From: Clostridium sp.
Lineage (GTDB): Bacteria; Bacillota_A; Clostridia; Lachnospirales; Lachnospiraceae
DNA: 56,878 nt
Assembly: GCA_023666975.1 (NCBI GenBank)
Contig: JAMPAW010000009.1
Span: forward strand, 1 to 56,878
Reading direction: 5' to 3'
Shown here: piece by piece, positions 22,090-31,260 of the stretch
Layout: every line of letters begins with the position of its first letter
Numbering within the stretch: the stretch's first letter is position 1
Notes under the pieces: model-generated
Seen by the model: the letters and a program-made list of their open reading frames with translations, nothing else
The model's database searches: none
Told to the model about the DNA's origin: nothing
Translations under genes and position numbers: made by a program

Positions 22090-23567
22090 AACAGCACATC
22101 CCTGATCGCAGCCGAATCCGTCAGCAGCATACACATCCGGTCAATGCCAAATCCGATTCCTCCGGTCGGCGGCATACCGATTTCCAAAGCATTCAGGAAG
22201 TCCTCATCTGTATGGTTCGCCTCTTCGTCTCCGGCATCTGCCAGTGCATCCTGCTCCTTGAAACGCTCCCGCTGGTCAATCGGATCATTTAACTCGGAAT
22301 AGGCATTTGCCATCTCCCAGCCATTCATAAAGAACTCAAAACGCTCCACATACTCCGGGTTATCCGGCTTTTTCTTGGTAAGCGGGGATATCTCGATTGG
22401 ATGATCCATCACAAAGGTCGGCTGAATCAAATGTTCTTCCACAAACTCTTCAAAGAACAGATTCAGAATATCCCCTTTCTTATGTCTTTCTTCATATTCC
22501 ACATGCTTCTCGTCTGCAGCCGCTCGCGCCTCTTCTAACGTATGAATCTCATTAAAATCCACACCTGCGTATTTCTTTACCGCATCCACCATTGTAATAC
22601 GCTCAAAAGGCTTGCCTAAATCCATCTCGATTCCGTTATAGGTAATCCTGGTCGTTCCAAGAACCTCCTGCGCCACATAGCGGTACATATTTTCGGTCAG
22701 ATCCATCATACCGTTATAATCCGTATATGCCTGATACAATTCCATCAGCGTAAACTCCGGATTGTGCCGGGTATCTAAGCCCTCGTTGCGGAATACACGC
22801 CCGATTTCATATACACGCTCCATGCCGCCGACAATCAGTCTCTTTAAATAAAGCTCCAGAGAAATGCGAAGCTTCAAATCCTCGTCTAACGCATTAAAAT
22901 GTGTCTCAAACGGTCTGGCTGCCGCACCGCCTGCATTTGATACAAGCATCGGTGTCTCCACCTCCATAAAACCCTGTCCGTCCAGATATTTGCGGATCGT
23001 GCTGATAATCTTAGACCTCTTTACAAAGGTATCCTTTACCTCCGGATTCATAATCAAATCCACGTATCTCTGGCGATACCGGGTATCTACATTGGTAAGA
23101 CCGTGGAATTTCTCCGGTAACACCTGTAAACTTTTGGATAACAGGATCACCTTATCGGCATGAATGGATTTCTCTCCCTTCTGGGTTAAGAAGACTTTGC
23201 CCTCTACACCGACAAGATCACCGATATCCATCCGCTTAAACAGCTTGTATGCCTCTTCGCCTAATGCATCCCTTGACACATAAATCTGGATATTCCCGCT
23301 CAAATCCTGTACATTTCCGAAAGATGCCTTTCCCATCACACGCTTTTGCATCATGCGCCCGGCAATGCTTACCTCTTTATCCTCATATTCTTCAAACCGT
23401 TCCTTAATCTCCCCCGCATGCGCTGTCACGTCATACTTTGTAATCTGAAACGGGTCCTGTCCGTTCTCCTGCAGCTCTTGAAGCTTCTCCCGGCGAACCT
23501 TTAACAACTGGTTGATATCCTGCGTTCCCTTCTGCTGGTTTTGCTGATTCTGATTATTCTCTGCCAC
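22050..23567 (-). CDS. lysS: Lysine--tRNA ligase, class II
   Basis: 505-aa cytosolic enzyme that charges tRNA-Lys. OB-fold anticodon-binding domain at about 60-150, class II motif 2 ([17 protein letters not shown]) near 256-272, and motif 3 ([20 protein letters not shown]) near 473-492. The N-terminus is Gln/Asn-rich. It starts at GTG, four bases after AGAGGAAAG. The gene is complete although an element is integrated in its last codons: the end reads KSLGGKDQ, against KSLDK in the displaced copy at the other end. It follows greA by 78 bp and may be co-transcribed with it. Confidence 0.97.
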   Translation of the reverse strand: MAENNQNQQNQQKGTQDINQLLKVRREKLQELQENGQDPFQITKYDVTAHAGEIKERFEEYEDKEVSIAGRMMQKRVMGKASFGNVQDLSGNIQIYVSRDALGEEAYKLFKRMDIGDLVGVEGKVFLTQKGEKSIHADKVILLSKSLQVLPEKFHGLTNVDTRYRQRYVDLIMNPEVKDTFVKRSKIISTIRKYLDGQGFMEVETPMLVSNAGGAAARPFETHFNALDEDLKLRISLELYLKRLIVGGMERVYEIGRVFRNEGLDTRHNPEFTLMELYQAYTDYNGMMDLTENMYRYVAQEVLGTTRITYNGIEMDLGKPFERITMVDAVKKYAGVDFNEIHTLEEARAAADEKHVEYEERHKKGDILNLFFEEFVEEHLIQPTFVMDHPIEISPLTKKKPDNPEYVERFEFFMNGWEMANAYSELNDPIDQRERFKEQDALADAGDEEANHTDEDFLNALEIGMPPTGGIGFGIDRMCMLLTDSAAIRDVLLFPTMKSLGGKDQ

Positions 23568-23645
23568 TTTTCTTTCCTCTTTTCTATGTTATCTGATTTC
23601 AACAAAAAGGGAACAGCTTCCGCCATTCCCTGTCCTATCTCTTGA

Positions 23646-24131
23646 TTATTCCTCGTCCAGATTAATCTCCAAAATTTCAAACTGGAATGAACCATTTGGT
23701 GCTTCCACAGTTACGGTATCGCCAATCCGTGCACCGATTAGGGCCGACCCAACCGGGGATTCATTAGAAATCTTGTTATTCAGCACATCCGTTTCCGTGG
23801 AACCGACTAATTTAAATATCTGTACACTGCTATTGGAAGTATCTTTTACCGTAACAATACAGCCGACATTCACCTTTTCCTTATCTACCTCATCGGTATA
23901 GACAACCTCTACATTTTTAAGAATTGCCTCTAATTCTTCGATTCTCGCCTCAATATCCTTCTGCTCATCTTTTGCCGCATCATACTCGGCATTCTCTGAC
24001 AAGTCGCCCTGTTCTCTTGCCTCTTTAATTTTCTGAGCAACTTCTTTACGCTTTACGACCCTTAATTCCTGCAGTTCTTCTTCTAATTTCTTAAGACCCT
24101 TGTCGGTCAACAGATTCTTTTTCTCTGCCAT
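23646..24131 (-). CDS. greA: Transcription elongation factor GreA
   Basis: 161 aa. Binds the RNA polymerase secondary channel and stimulates cleavage of backtracked RNA. N-terminal coiled coil (LTDKGLKKLEEELQELRVVK... REQGDLSENAEYDAAKDEQK) with the acidic tip DLSENAEYDAAKD, then the FKBP-like C-domain ending SFQFEILEINLDEE. The start MAEKKN follows AGGGGTGAATAAA; a GTG three codons upstream overlaps it. Gene order greA-lysS is common in Firmicutes. Confidence 0.96.
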   Translation of the reverse strand: MAEKKNLLTDKGLKKLEEELQELRVVKRKEVAQKIKEAREQGDLSENAEYDAAKDEQKDIEARIEELEAILKNVEVVYTDEVDKEKVNVGCIVTVKDTSNSSVQIFKLVGSTETDVLNNKISNESPVGSALIGARIGDTVTVEAPNGSFQFEILEINLDEE

Positions 24132-24211
24132 TTTATTCACCCCTTCATCTTAATCATCGACATCGCAGTTTCCTAAAGCCGTCCACCATCACGCCGGCTT
24201 TACACAACAAA

Positions 24212-25396
24212 TTATTCTTCCTCTGCTTTCTCTTCTGTCGCAGCCTCTCCCTCCGACTCTGTTTCCTCTTCTTCCGAAGTCTCCTCACTCTTCTCTTCTT
24301 CACTGTTCTCGCCGGCTTCAGCCTCAGACGATTCTTCCGTGCTGTCAACTAATACCGCATTGTCTTTCAGAAACTCCATAACCTTATCTGCCAGTACACG
24401 AAATGCAAAATAGTCATCGCCAAAGTATTCATATACTTCTTCCTTCGTCTGCACCTGATAGGTATCCATGTATTCCTGAACCATTTTATCCGTCTCTTCA
24501 CTGGTCGCTTTGATTCCTTCCTTATCTGCGATACAGTACATTACCATTTTCTGATTGAGGTAACTCTTAATATACTCGGTAATTCCCTCTTTCAGCTCGT
24601 CCTCCGTCTGATAACCGTTTGCCGCCAGAACATCTTCATAGGAATATCCATAGTTTACATATGTTTCCGCACTCTGCCGAAAGCTCTCAAACTCCTGATC
24701 AACCAGCTCCTTTACCTCTGCCTCATCATAACCGGTAATCTTACAGCTGTCCATCACCTTTGTAAAAATATCGTTCTGCGCCTGCTGTTCAGCGGAATTC
24801 TCATTTGTCTCCGCCAGCTCTGCGCGAATCGATTCCTTATATGCATCAATGGTATCAAAATCCGTATTCTCCTTTACCAAAGCGTCGGTAAGCTCCGGTG
24901 TACTTGTCACTTTGATTGAATTAATCGTCACTGCAAAATTGACCTCTTTACCTGCAAAATCAGGATTATTTTCATACGGATCCGGAAACTGTAAATCCAG
25001 AGACACTTTTTCCCCGATATTATGGCCAACCAATCCGTTCTCAAATCCCGGTATGAAAAGGCCGGAACCAATCGTCAAATCCTGTCCACTGGCTGTTCCC
25101 CCGTCAAATTCCTCTCCGTCCATTGTTCCGACATAGTCAATATTGACAATATCTCCGTCTTCCACGGCACGGTCGGTAATTTCTTCGTCCTCCGCAAGAC
25201 CGCTGACAAAAGAATCCAGACGCTGTTGAATGTCGTCGTCCGTTACCTCTGCAACTTCCTTTGTATACTCAATTCCTTTATACTCACCCAATTCCACATA
25301 TTTGCTATAGGATTTCGCCTTGTTGTTTCCACAGCCGGTCATACCAAGTACCAGTACACAGGCTAATGCAATTGCTGTTATTTTTTGCTTTTTCAT
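24212..25396 (-). CDS. Trigger-factor-like peptidyl-prolyl isomerase lipoprotein
   Basis: 394 aa. Signal peptide with lipobox (ITAIALACVLVLGMTGC), so it acts as a membrane-anchored extracellular foldase, not as the ribosomal trigger factor. FKBP-type PPIase at about 75-165 (EDGDIVNIDYVGTMDGEEFD, GFENGLVGHNIGEK), then the helical trigger-factor C-domain (170-345). There is no ribosome-binding N-domain with its GFRxGK-type motif. The tail after 350 is extremely Glu/Ser-rich. Likely helps secreted proteins fold, as PrsA does in bacilli. It lies upstream of greA in the same direction. Confidence 0.88.
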   Translation of the reverse strand: MKKQKITAIALACVLVLGMTGCGNNKAKSYSKYVELGEYKGIEYTKEVAEVTDDDIQQRLDSFVSGLAEDEEITDRAVEDGDIVNIDYVGTMDGEEFDGGTASGQDLTIGSGLFIPGFENGLVGHNIGEKVSLDLQFPDPYENNPDFAGKEVNFAVTINSIKVTSTPELTDALVKENTDFDTIDAYKESIRAELAETNENSAEQQAQNDIFTKVMDSCKITGYDEAEVKELVDQEFESFRQSAETYVNYGYSYEDVLAANGYQTEDELKEGITEYIKSYLNQKMVMYCIADKEGIKATSEETDKMVQEYMDTYQVQTKEEVYEYFGDDYFAFRVLADKVMEFLKDNAVLVDSTEESSEAEAGENSEEEKSEETSEEEETESEGEAATEEKAEEE

Positions 25397-25702
25397 CTTT
25401 TTTCCCTTTCATCTTTCTTCCTTATTTAAAGATTATCAAATCTTCCAAATACATACAATAAATATTTATATCACAAATGCCGGTAAAAATAAAGTAATTT
25501 TATGAAAATTCACAAAAATAACTTTTTTTCCTCTCCAAAAGCCTCTGTTTGTCAGCATTTCCACCGTTTCCGTTTCCTTTTTTATACCTTATCTTGTGTT
25601 TTTTTCATTTACATTCACTACATAGAGTGGTATAATAAGTTTGTTTTCGGCTAAAGCTACCGGAAGCGGACATATGTCTGATTATGATAAAGGAGTATTA
25701 CA
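25397..25702. other. Divergent promoter region between the foldase gene and nrdD
   Basis: About 305 bp, AT-rich. It holds the nrdD promoter at 25608-25636 and, toward the foldase gene, long T-rich runs without a clear promoter that I can defend. No gene seen. Confidence 0.6.
25608..25636 (+). promoter_or_regulatory. nrdD promoter with NrdR-box-like palindrome
   Basis: TTTACA (25608-25613), 17-bp spacer, TATAAT (25631-25636). The spacer contains CACTACATAGAGTG (25616-25629), which resembles the NrdR box ACACWATATATWGTGT at most positions. NrdR normally represses ribonucleotide reductase genes, often from paired boxes; I see only one clear box. Confidence 0.65.
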
Positions 25703-27829
25703 ATGAAAGTAATTAAACGTGATGGCACAACGGTTTCCTATGACCGAAACAAAATTAAAACAGCCATTCAAAAGGCCAATGCTGAAGTAGAGCCCGCTGA
25801 AAAGGTCACTGATGACACGGTGGAATATATTATTTCCTGCATTGAAACCAAGAACCGTTCCCGGATGCTTGTGGAGGATATTCAGGACATTATCGAGCAG
25901 AAACTAATGGATGAAAAGAAATTTGTATTGGCAAAGACCTACATTATCTACCGTTACTCCAGAGAGCTTGTCCGCAAAGCAAATACCACTGACGATTCCA
26001 TTTTAAGTCTGATACAGAATCGAAACAAGGATGTTATGGAAGAAAATTCCAACAAAAATGCTACTGTTGCCTCAACCCAGCGTGACCTGATTGCCGGTGA
26101 GGTGTCCAAGGATTTAACGAAACGTATCCTGCTGCCGGAGAAGATTTCCAAAGCACACGAAGAGGGAATCCTGCATTTTCATGATGCCGATTATTTTCTG
26201 CAGCCAATCTTCAACTGCTGCCTGATTAACATCGGTGATATGTTAGATAACGGAACCGTAATGAACGGCAAATTAATTGAAAGTCCCAAGAGTTTTCAGG
26301 TTGCCTGCACCGTCATGACACAGGTTATCGCCGCAGTGGCCAGCAGCCAATACGGTGGACAATCCGTAGATGTGCGCCACCTTGGAAAATATCTTAGAAA
26401 ATCATACAACAAATTTAAAACAAAAATGACTGCAGAGTTTGGCGGCCGTGTGCCGGATGATATCATTGAGCAGATGATCAAAGAACGCCTGCAGGATGAA
26501 CTCCGTTCCGGTGTACAGACTATACAATATCAGATCAATACGCTGATGACGACAAATGGGCAGTCACCGTTTGTCACTTTATTCCTTAATCTGGATAAAG
26601 ACGATGAATATTTGAAAGAAAATGCCATGATTGTGGAAGAAATTCTCCGTCAGCGTTTAGAAGGGATTAAGAATGAAATGGGTGTCTATGTCACGCCTGC
26701 CTTTCCAAAATTGATTTATGTTTTAGATGAGCACAACTGCTTAAAAGGAGGAGAATACGACTACATTACCGAGCTTGCCGTTAAATGCTCCGCCAAGCGT
26801 CTTTATCCCGACTATATATCCGCAAAGAAAATGCGCGAAAATTATGAAGGAAATGTCTTTTCCTGTATGGGCTGCCGCAGCTTTTTGACCCCTTGGAAGG
26901 ACGAGAACGGCAATTACAAGTTTGAGGGCCGTTTTAACCAGGGTGTCGTCAGCCTGAATCTGCCACAGATTGGAATCATCGCTGACGGTGACGAGGAAAA
27001 ATTCTGGGATTTACTGGAAGAACGTCTGGAGCTTTGCTATGAAGCACTGATGTGCCGTCACCATTCATTAATGGGCGTCACTTCCGACGTCAGCCCGGTA
27101 CACTGGCAGTACGGTGCCATTGCCCGGCTGGACAAGGGGGAACCGATTGACAAGCTGCTATTAGATGGCTACTCCACTATCTCACTCGGCTATATCGGAT
27201 TATACGAGGTAACCAGGCTGATGAGGGGCTGCAGCCACACTACGCCTGCCGGACAGGATTTTGCGCTGCGGGTAATGAACCGCCTGCGTGCCGCTACCGA
27301 TAAATGGAAGGCCGAGACCGGGATTGCTTTTGGTCTTTACGGAAGTCCTGCGGAATCTTTATGCTACCGCTTTGCCCGAATTGATTTGGAGCGTTTCGGC
27401 AGTATTCCGGATGTCACAGACAAAGGGTATTATACGAATTCCTACCATGTAGATGTGCGTGAGAGCATAGATGCTTTCAGCAAATTCCGCTTTGAAAGCC
27501 AGTTTCAGAAGATTTCCTCCGGCGGTGCCATCTCTTACGTGGAGATTCCCAATATGCGCAATAATCTGGATGCGCTTGCAGAGGTTGTCCGTTTTATCTA
27601 TGACAACATCCAGTATGCCGAATTTAACACCAAATCTGACTATTGCCATATCTGCGGATTTGACGGTGAAATTTTGATAAATGACGATAATGAATGGGAA
27701 TGTCCACAATGTGGCAATAAAGACCATGCCAAGATGAATGTGACAAGAAGAACCTGCGGATATTTGGGAGAAAATTTCTGGAATGTCGGCAAGACCAAGG
27801 AGATTAAAGCACGGGTACTTCATCTTTAG
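25703..27829 (+). CDS. nrdD: Anaerobic ribonucleoside-triphosphate reductase, class III
   Basis: 708 aa. Oxygen-sensitive glycyl-radical enzyme that makes deoxyribonucleotides from NTPs. N-terminal ATP-cone (1-90, MKVIKRDGTTVSYDRNKIKT), the barrel domain, the C-terminal zinc site CHICG...CPQCG (about 648-672) and the radical site RRTCGYLG, Gly about 686. AAAGGAG precedes the ATG. It is followed by nrdG, its activating enzyme, 90 bp downstream beyond a hairpin. This marks an organism that makes DNA precursors without oxygen. Confidence 0.97.
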   Translation: MKVIKRDGTTVSYDRNKIKTAIQKANAEVEPAEKVTDDTVEYIISCIETKNRSRMLVEDIQDIIEQKLMDEKKFVLAKTYIIYRYSRELVRKANTTDDSILSLIQNRNKDVMEENSNKNATVASTQRDLIAGEVSKDLTKRILLPEKISKAHEEGILHFHDADYFLQPIFNCCLINIGDMLDNGTVMNGKLIESPKSFQVACTVMTQVIAAVASSQYGGQSVDVRHLGKYLRKSYNKFKTKMTAEFGGRVPDDIIEQMIKERLQDELRSGVQTIQYQINTLMTTNGQSPFVTLFLNLDKDDEYLKENAMIVEEILRQRLEGIKNEMGVYVTPAFPKLIYVLDEHNCLKGGEYDYITELAVKCSAKRLYPDYISAKKMRENYEGNVFSCMGCRSFLTPWKDENGNYKFEGRFNQGVVSLNLPQIGIIADGDEEKFWDLLEERLELCYEALMCRHHSLMGVTSDVSPVHWQYGAIARLDKGEPIDKLLLDGYSTISLGYIGLYEVTRLMRGCSHTTPAGQDFALRVMNRLRAATDKWKAETGIAFGLYGSPAESLCYRFARIDLERFGSIPDVTDKGYYTNSYHVDVRESIDAFSKFRFESQFQKISSGGAISYVEIPNMRNNLDALAEVVRFIYDNIQYAEFNTKSDYCHICGFDGEILINDDNEWECPQCGNKDHAKMNVTRRTCGYLGENFWNVGKTKEIKARVLHL

Positions 27830-27848
27830 GATATATGGCGAATTACAC

Positions 27849-27877
27849 AAAAGCCACACAACACTTGTGTGGCTTTT
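27849..27877. terminator. Hairpin between nrdD and nrdG
   Basis: 13-bp perfect stem AAAAGCCACACAA/TTGTGTGGCTTTT with a 3-base loop, followed by a short T-rich stretch (CTATATATAC). It can work as a terminator or attenuator that sets lower nrdG than nrdD expression. Confidence 0.7.
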
Positions 27878-27919
27878 CTATATATACATTTCCGATAAAA
27901 TGAAAGGATAACAGGCAAT

Positions 27920-28462
27920 ATGAATTACGGAACAATCAAAAAACATGATATTGCAAACGGACCGGGTGTGCGCGTAAGTCTGTTTGTCAGCGGATGTACA
28001 CACCACTGTCCTGGCTGCTTTAATCCGGAAACATGGGATTTCAACTACGGTCAGTCCTTTGACAGTGATGTCATCAACGAGATACTTGAAGCGCTCCAGC
28101 CCTCCTATATCCATGGTTTTTCCCTGCTGGGAGGTGAGCCTTTTGAATACAAGAACCAGTTGGCGCTGCTTCCGCTGCTAAAGGAAATTAAAAACCGTTT
28201 TCCGGCAAAGAACATCTGGTGTTATACCGGATACGATTTTGAAGAGGACATTCTAAACGACATGGCAAAAAAATGGTCCGAGACCTATGATATGCTTTCC
28301 TATATTGACGTACTGGTAGACGGTGAATTTGTGGAAGCCAAAAAAGATTTATCCCTGCGTTTCCGCGGCTCCTCAAACCAGCGAATCATCTGCGTGCAGG
28401 AGTCCCTACAAAAAAACAAAGTGATTTTATGGGATGATACAACAGACTTTTCCATCCATTAA
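27920..28462 (+). CDS. nrdG: Anaerobic ribonucleotide reductase activating protein
   Basis: 180-aa radical SAM activase. Cluster motif CTHHCPGC (CxxxCxxC) at about 31-38, then the GGEP-type SAM site (LLGGEPFEYKN near 74). It uses a 4Fe-4S cluster and S-adenosylmethionine to put the glycyl radical on NrdD. The ATG follows AAAGGATAACAGGCAAT. Second gene of the nrd cluster. Confidence 0.96.
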   Translation: MNYGTIKKHDIANGPGVRVSLFVSGCTHHCPGCFNPETWDFNYGQSFDSDVINEILEALQPSYIHGFSLLGGEPFEYKNQLALLPLLKEIKNRFPAKNIWCYTGYDFEEDILNDMAKKWSETYDMLSYIDVLVDGEFVEAKKDLSLRFRGSSNQRIICVQESLQKNKVILWDDTTDFSIH

Positions 28463-28500
28463 TCACCAATATATCAAATCAATCAACAAAGGAGATAGCT

Positions 28501-28947
28501 ATGCTAAATGCAAATATACCTGTTAAAAAACTGAATTCCAACGCAATCCTGCCCACCTACGCTTCAGCGTATGCTGCCGGTGCCGACCTCTATGCCTGCA
28601 TAGAAGCACCGGTAACCTTCCAGCCGGGAGAAACCCAATTCATCCACACCGGTCTTGCTATGGAGCTGCCGGCAGGATATGCCGGTCTCATCTATGCGAG
28701 AAGCGGTCTCGCTTCCAAAAAAGGTCTGGCACCAGCCAACAAGGTAGGTGTTGTTGATGCAGATTATCGCGGCGAAATCATGGTTGCCCTTCACAATCAC
28801 GGCACTTCTCCCGTTTCCATTGAACCAAACGAGCGGATCGCCCAACTCATCATTACCCCTTACTTAACCGCCCATTTTGAAGAATGTTCCAATCTGAGCG
28901 ACACTGTACGAGGCGACGGAGGCTTCGGTTCCACAGGCACAAAATAA
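28501..28947 (+). CDS. dut: dUTP diphosphatase
   Basis: 148-aa trimeric dUTPase that hydrolyses dUTP to dUMP and diphosphate. All five motifs are visible: AGADLYA, RSGLASKKGL, VVDADYRGEI, ERIAQLI and the C-terminal GDGGFGSTG. AAAGGAG precedes the ATG. Placement directly after nrdDG makes a nucleotide-pool cluster. Confidence 0.96.
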   Translation: MLNANIPVKKLNSNAILPTYASAYAAGADLYACIEAPVTFQPGETQFIHTGLAMELPAGYAGLIYARSGLASKKGLAPANKVGVVDADYRGEIMVALHNHGTSPVSIEPNERIAQLIITPYLTAHFEECSNLSDTVRGDGGFGSTGTK

Positions 28948-28956
28948 AAAACAAAC

Positions 28957-29010
28957 ACCCCATAATGATATGTTCCTGTCCGACAGACAGTTGAAATATC
29001 GTTATGGGGT
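28957..29010 (+). terminator. Terminator after dut
   Basis: 15-bp stem ACCCCATAATGATAT/ATATCGTTATGGGGT (one G-U pair) enclosing a small CTGTC/GACAG hairpin, followed by ATTTCTTTG. It may serve convergent transcription from 29058 as well. Confidence 0.75.
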
Positions 29011-29057
29011 ATTTCTTTGTTATGTTCTATTTCATTGCAAAAATATCTTATCTTCCA

Positions 29058-30158
29058 TCAATCCCAAATGATTCTCGCCGCAGAGCAAGGTGTACGATAA
29101 CCGATATTGGAAATAATGATACCGGTTGTACTACTGCTGGCATGAACCACCTGACCGCCACCGATATACATTGTAACATGACCAATTACACCGCCGCTTC
29201 CTTTATAGAACAGCAAATCACCGGGCTGCAGGGAATCCAAACTAACACTGGAAAGCGCTGCCTGCTGCGCAGCGGCCGTTCTAGGCAGGCCATAACCAAA
29301 ATGAGCATATACACTCATAGTAAAACCGGAACAATCTGTTCCATTTGTCAGACTTGTCCCTCCATATACATATGGATTCCCGACAAACTGAAGGGCATAG
29401 TTGACAACCTCCTGCCGCTTGGTGCTCGTCATCTCTGCCAGTCTTGCCCTCTCTGCCTCTTCCTGCTGCTTACGGATTTCTTCCTCCTCCGCCACAGAAA
29501 TGGCATGTGAAAAGCCGTAAGAGATATCTACATAATCTGATGACACATAGCCCTCAATATCCGAATCTACCTTGATATATGTCCAACCGTCCACATCGTC
29601 GTCCCTCGGAACAACCTCATAAGATTCTCCCTCCGGAATCATCGTCAGACAGTCACTAGTCTCGTCCTGGCTTGCGCGCACATAGAGCGTTGTTGTATTT
29701 ACCTTTGCCACTTTCGGACAGGTCTCTTCAGCATAAGCTCCTGCCGTATCGCCGAATAGCAGAAAGTCATTGCGCACATATCCTAACGTAATACCGGACT
29801 CGATCTTTGTCCATGTATCGCCTTTCTCTACCACCAGCGCAATTCCATGCACCGGAAGGCTTCCTACGCGCTCAGAATTCTCATCTGGCTCCTCACGGAC
29901 ATTCACTGCTTCTTCCACATAGGCAAGGCATTTGCCTTCAAACTCCGGATACTTGCAGGTAGGGACTTCCTCCTGTACAACAACCTCCTCTTCTTTTACC
30001 TCTTTTATGTTAAGACTGGAAACGTATTCATCTAAGGCATATGTAATTCCCACAGTGGAATCATCTAATATTTCTGCATTACTGACAAACGAAGGAGATG
30101 TGACCCCTGCCGTTCCAATTGCCAGCATTGCCAATACCGCAACTGTATTCTTTTTCAC
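29058..30158 (-). CDS. Secreted NlpC/P60 peptidoglycan hydrolase with two SH3 domains
   Basis: 366 aa. Signal peptide (VAVLAMLAIGTAGVTSPSF), two bacterial SH3 domains (about 78-140 AYVEEAVNVREEPDENSERV and 150-215 TTTLYVRASQDET), a charged helix (EEEEIRKQQEEAERARLAEM) and the NlpC/P60 cysteine peptidase (about 245-366). Catalytic Cys in TDCSGF, His in IGHVTMY and the third polar residue His in VVHASSS are present. It cleaves stem-peptide bonds of peptidoglycan, in growth or cell separation. The start follows GGAGGGAAATCGTG. Confidence 0.93.
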   Translation of the reverse strand: MKKNTVAVLAMLAIGTAGVTSPSFVSNAEILDDSTVGITYALDEYVSSLNIKEVKEEEVVVQEEVPTCKYPEFEGKCLAYVEEAVNVREEPDENSERVGSLPVHGIALVVEKGDTWTKIESGITLGYVRNDFLLFGDTAGAYAEETCPKVAKVNTTTLYVRASQDETSDCLTMIPEGESYEVVPRDDDVDGWTYIKVDSDIEGYVSSDYVDISYGFSHAISVAEEEEIRKQQEEAERARLAEMTSTKRQEVVNYALQFVGNPYVYGGTSLTNGTDCSGFTMSVYAHFGYGLPRTAAAQQAALSSVSLDSLQPGDLLFYKGSGGVIGHVTMYIGGGQVVHASSSTTGIIISNIGYRTPCSAARIIWD

Positions 30159-30186
30159 GATTTCCCTCCTTGATTATATACTGAAC

Positions 30187-30372
30187 CTATATACGAATAT
30201 CAATATTCTGACCCACCAACGGATTCACTGAACGTTCCAGCATACTGGCTAACGTATCGCCGTTTGCCTTATCTGCATCTAAGGCTTTGTTCAACATTGC
30301 CATTCCCACTGCTGATTGTGTGTTGGCATTTGCAAGTACCGTAGTAGACATTCCTAATCCTTGAATTTCCAT
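30187..30372 (-). CDS. YjfB-family protein, putative motility-linked
   Basis: 61 aa: MEIQGLGMSTTVLANANTQS, then AVGMAMLNKALDADKANGDT and LASMLERSVNPLVGQNIDIRI. This pattern matches the small YjfB family, annotated as putative motility proteins on the basis of co-occurrence. No motility genes are near. AAGGAGT precedes the ATG. It ends 28 bp before the NlpC/P60 start region. Confidence 0.75.
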   Translation of the reverse strand: MEIQGLGMSTTVLANANTQSAVGMAMLNKALDADKANGDTLASMLERSVNPLVGQNIDIRI

Positions 30373-30509
30373 TGTTAACTCCTTCTTCTTACCGATTTTA
30401 AATTATACAACATAAATATTATAGAGCAGCCACTACAAAAAAGCAATACAAAATTACAGATTTCTCGATTGATTTTCTGGCAATTTTGCCCATATTTCAC
30501 CTGCAAATT

Positions 30510-31073
30510 CTACAGTTCCACACTGAATCCCGTGCTTAACCGTTTGGAAACCTCCAACATTGCCGCCTCCATCTCGGAAACGTCAAATTCCCTCAGTACG
30601 CCGACATAGCCATTGATGATGAAAGTCACATATAAATGATGCTGAAAAAATGCCTCTGAATTCTCCCGCATGCCTGCCTCCACGAATTTGTTCATTATCG
30701 CATCAATCACAGCCCGTTCAAATTCCCGGACTAACGGCTGCATGCCCGGCCGCTGCATCAGCATTCCCAAATCGTTAGAATTCTTAAAATGCGTGTCTGC
30801 AATGCGTTTCCACATCTCCGGTGCCCTCCGGATCGTCTCGTCATAGGGATATTCCTCAATAATGGCACAAACGTCCTCAATTAAAATTTCCTGAATGGAG
30901 TTTGCCAAATCATAGATATCCCGGTAATGCAGATAGAATGTACTCTTATTGATATCTGCCTTCGCACACAGCTCCTTAATGGTAATCTCATTTAACTTCT
31001 TGTCTTTACTCATCTCGCAAAAAGCGTCCTGAATTGCCTTTTTGGTTTTGCGGACTCTCCTGTCTTCAGCCAT
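30510..31073 (-). CDS. TetR/AcrR-family transcriptional regulator
   Basis: 187 aa. N-terminal HTH (KAIQDAFCEMSKDKKLNEIT, IKELCAKADINKSTFYLHY) at about 10-57, then a helical ligand/dimer domain without recognisable pocket residues. It is divergent from the phosphodiesterase gene at 31261, with a small inverted repeat between them at 31151, so autoregulation and control of that gene are likely. The ligand is unknown. Confidence 0.9.
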   Translation of the reverse strand: MAEDRRVRKTKKAIQDAFCEMSKDKKLNEITIKELCAKADINKSTFYLHYRDIYDLANSIQEILIEDVCAIIEEYPYDETIRRAPEMWKRIADTHFKNSNDLGMLMQRPGMQPLVREFERAVIDAIMNKFVEAGMRENSEAFFQHHLYVTFIINGYVGVLREFDVSEMEAAMLEVSKRLSTGFSVEL

Positions 31074-31150
31074 ATAACCTGCCTCCTCAATTACAGAATT
31101 TCAGATATAATTGTTTAATTTCCACCATTTTTAACATTTTAGCACAATAG

Positions 31151-31191
31151 TAGACGGCAGTCTAGCAAAAAAAGTACGAATATGCTATAAT
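31151..31191 (+). promoter_or_regulatory. Possible TetR operator and -10 of the phosphodiesterase gene
   Basis: Inverted repeat TAGAC/GTCTA (31151-31164) lies 21 bp upstream of TATAAT (31186-31191); no good -35 is seen. Binding of the divergent TetR protein is inferred. Confidence 0.4.
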
Positions 31192-31260
31192 CATTCCGGC
31201 AGAAAAACAGCTGCTGCAGCGGTCTGCCAGACAACGCACAACATACAGGGAGGATTCATT

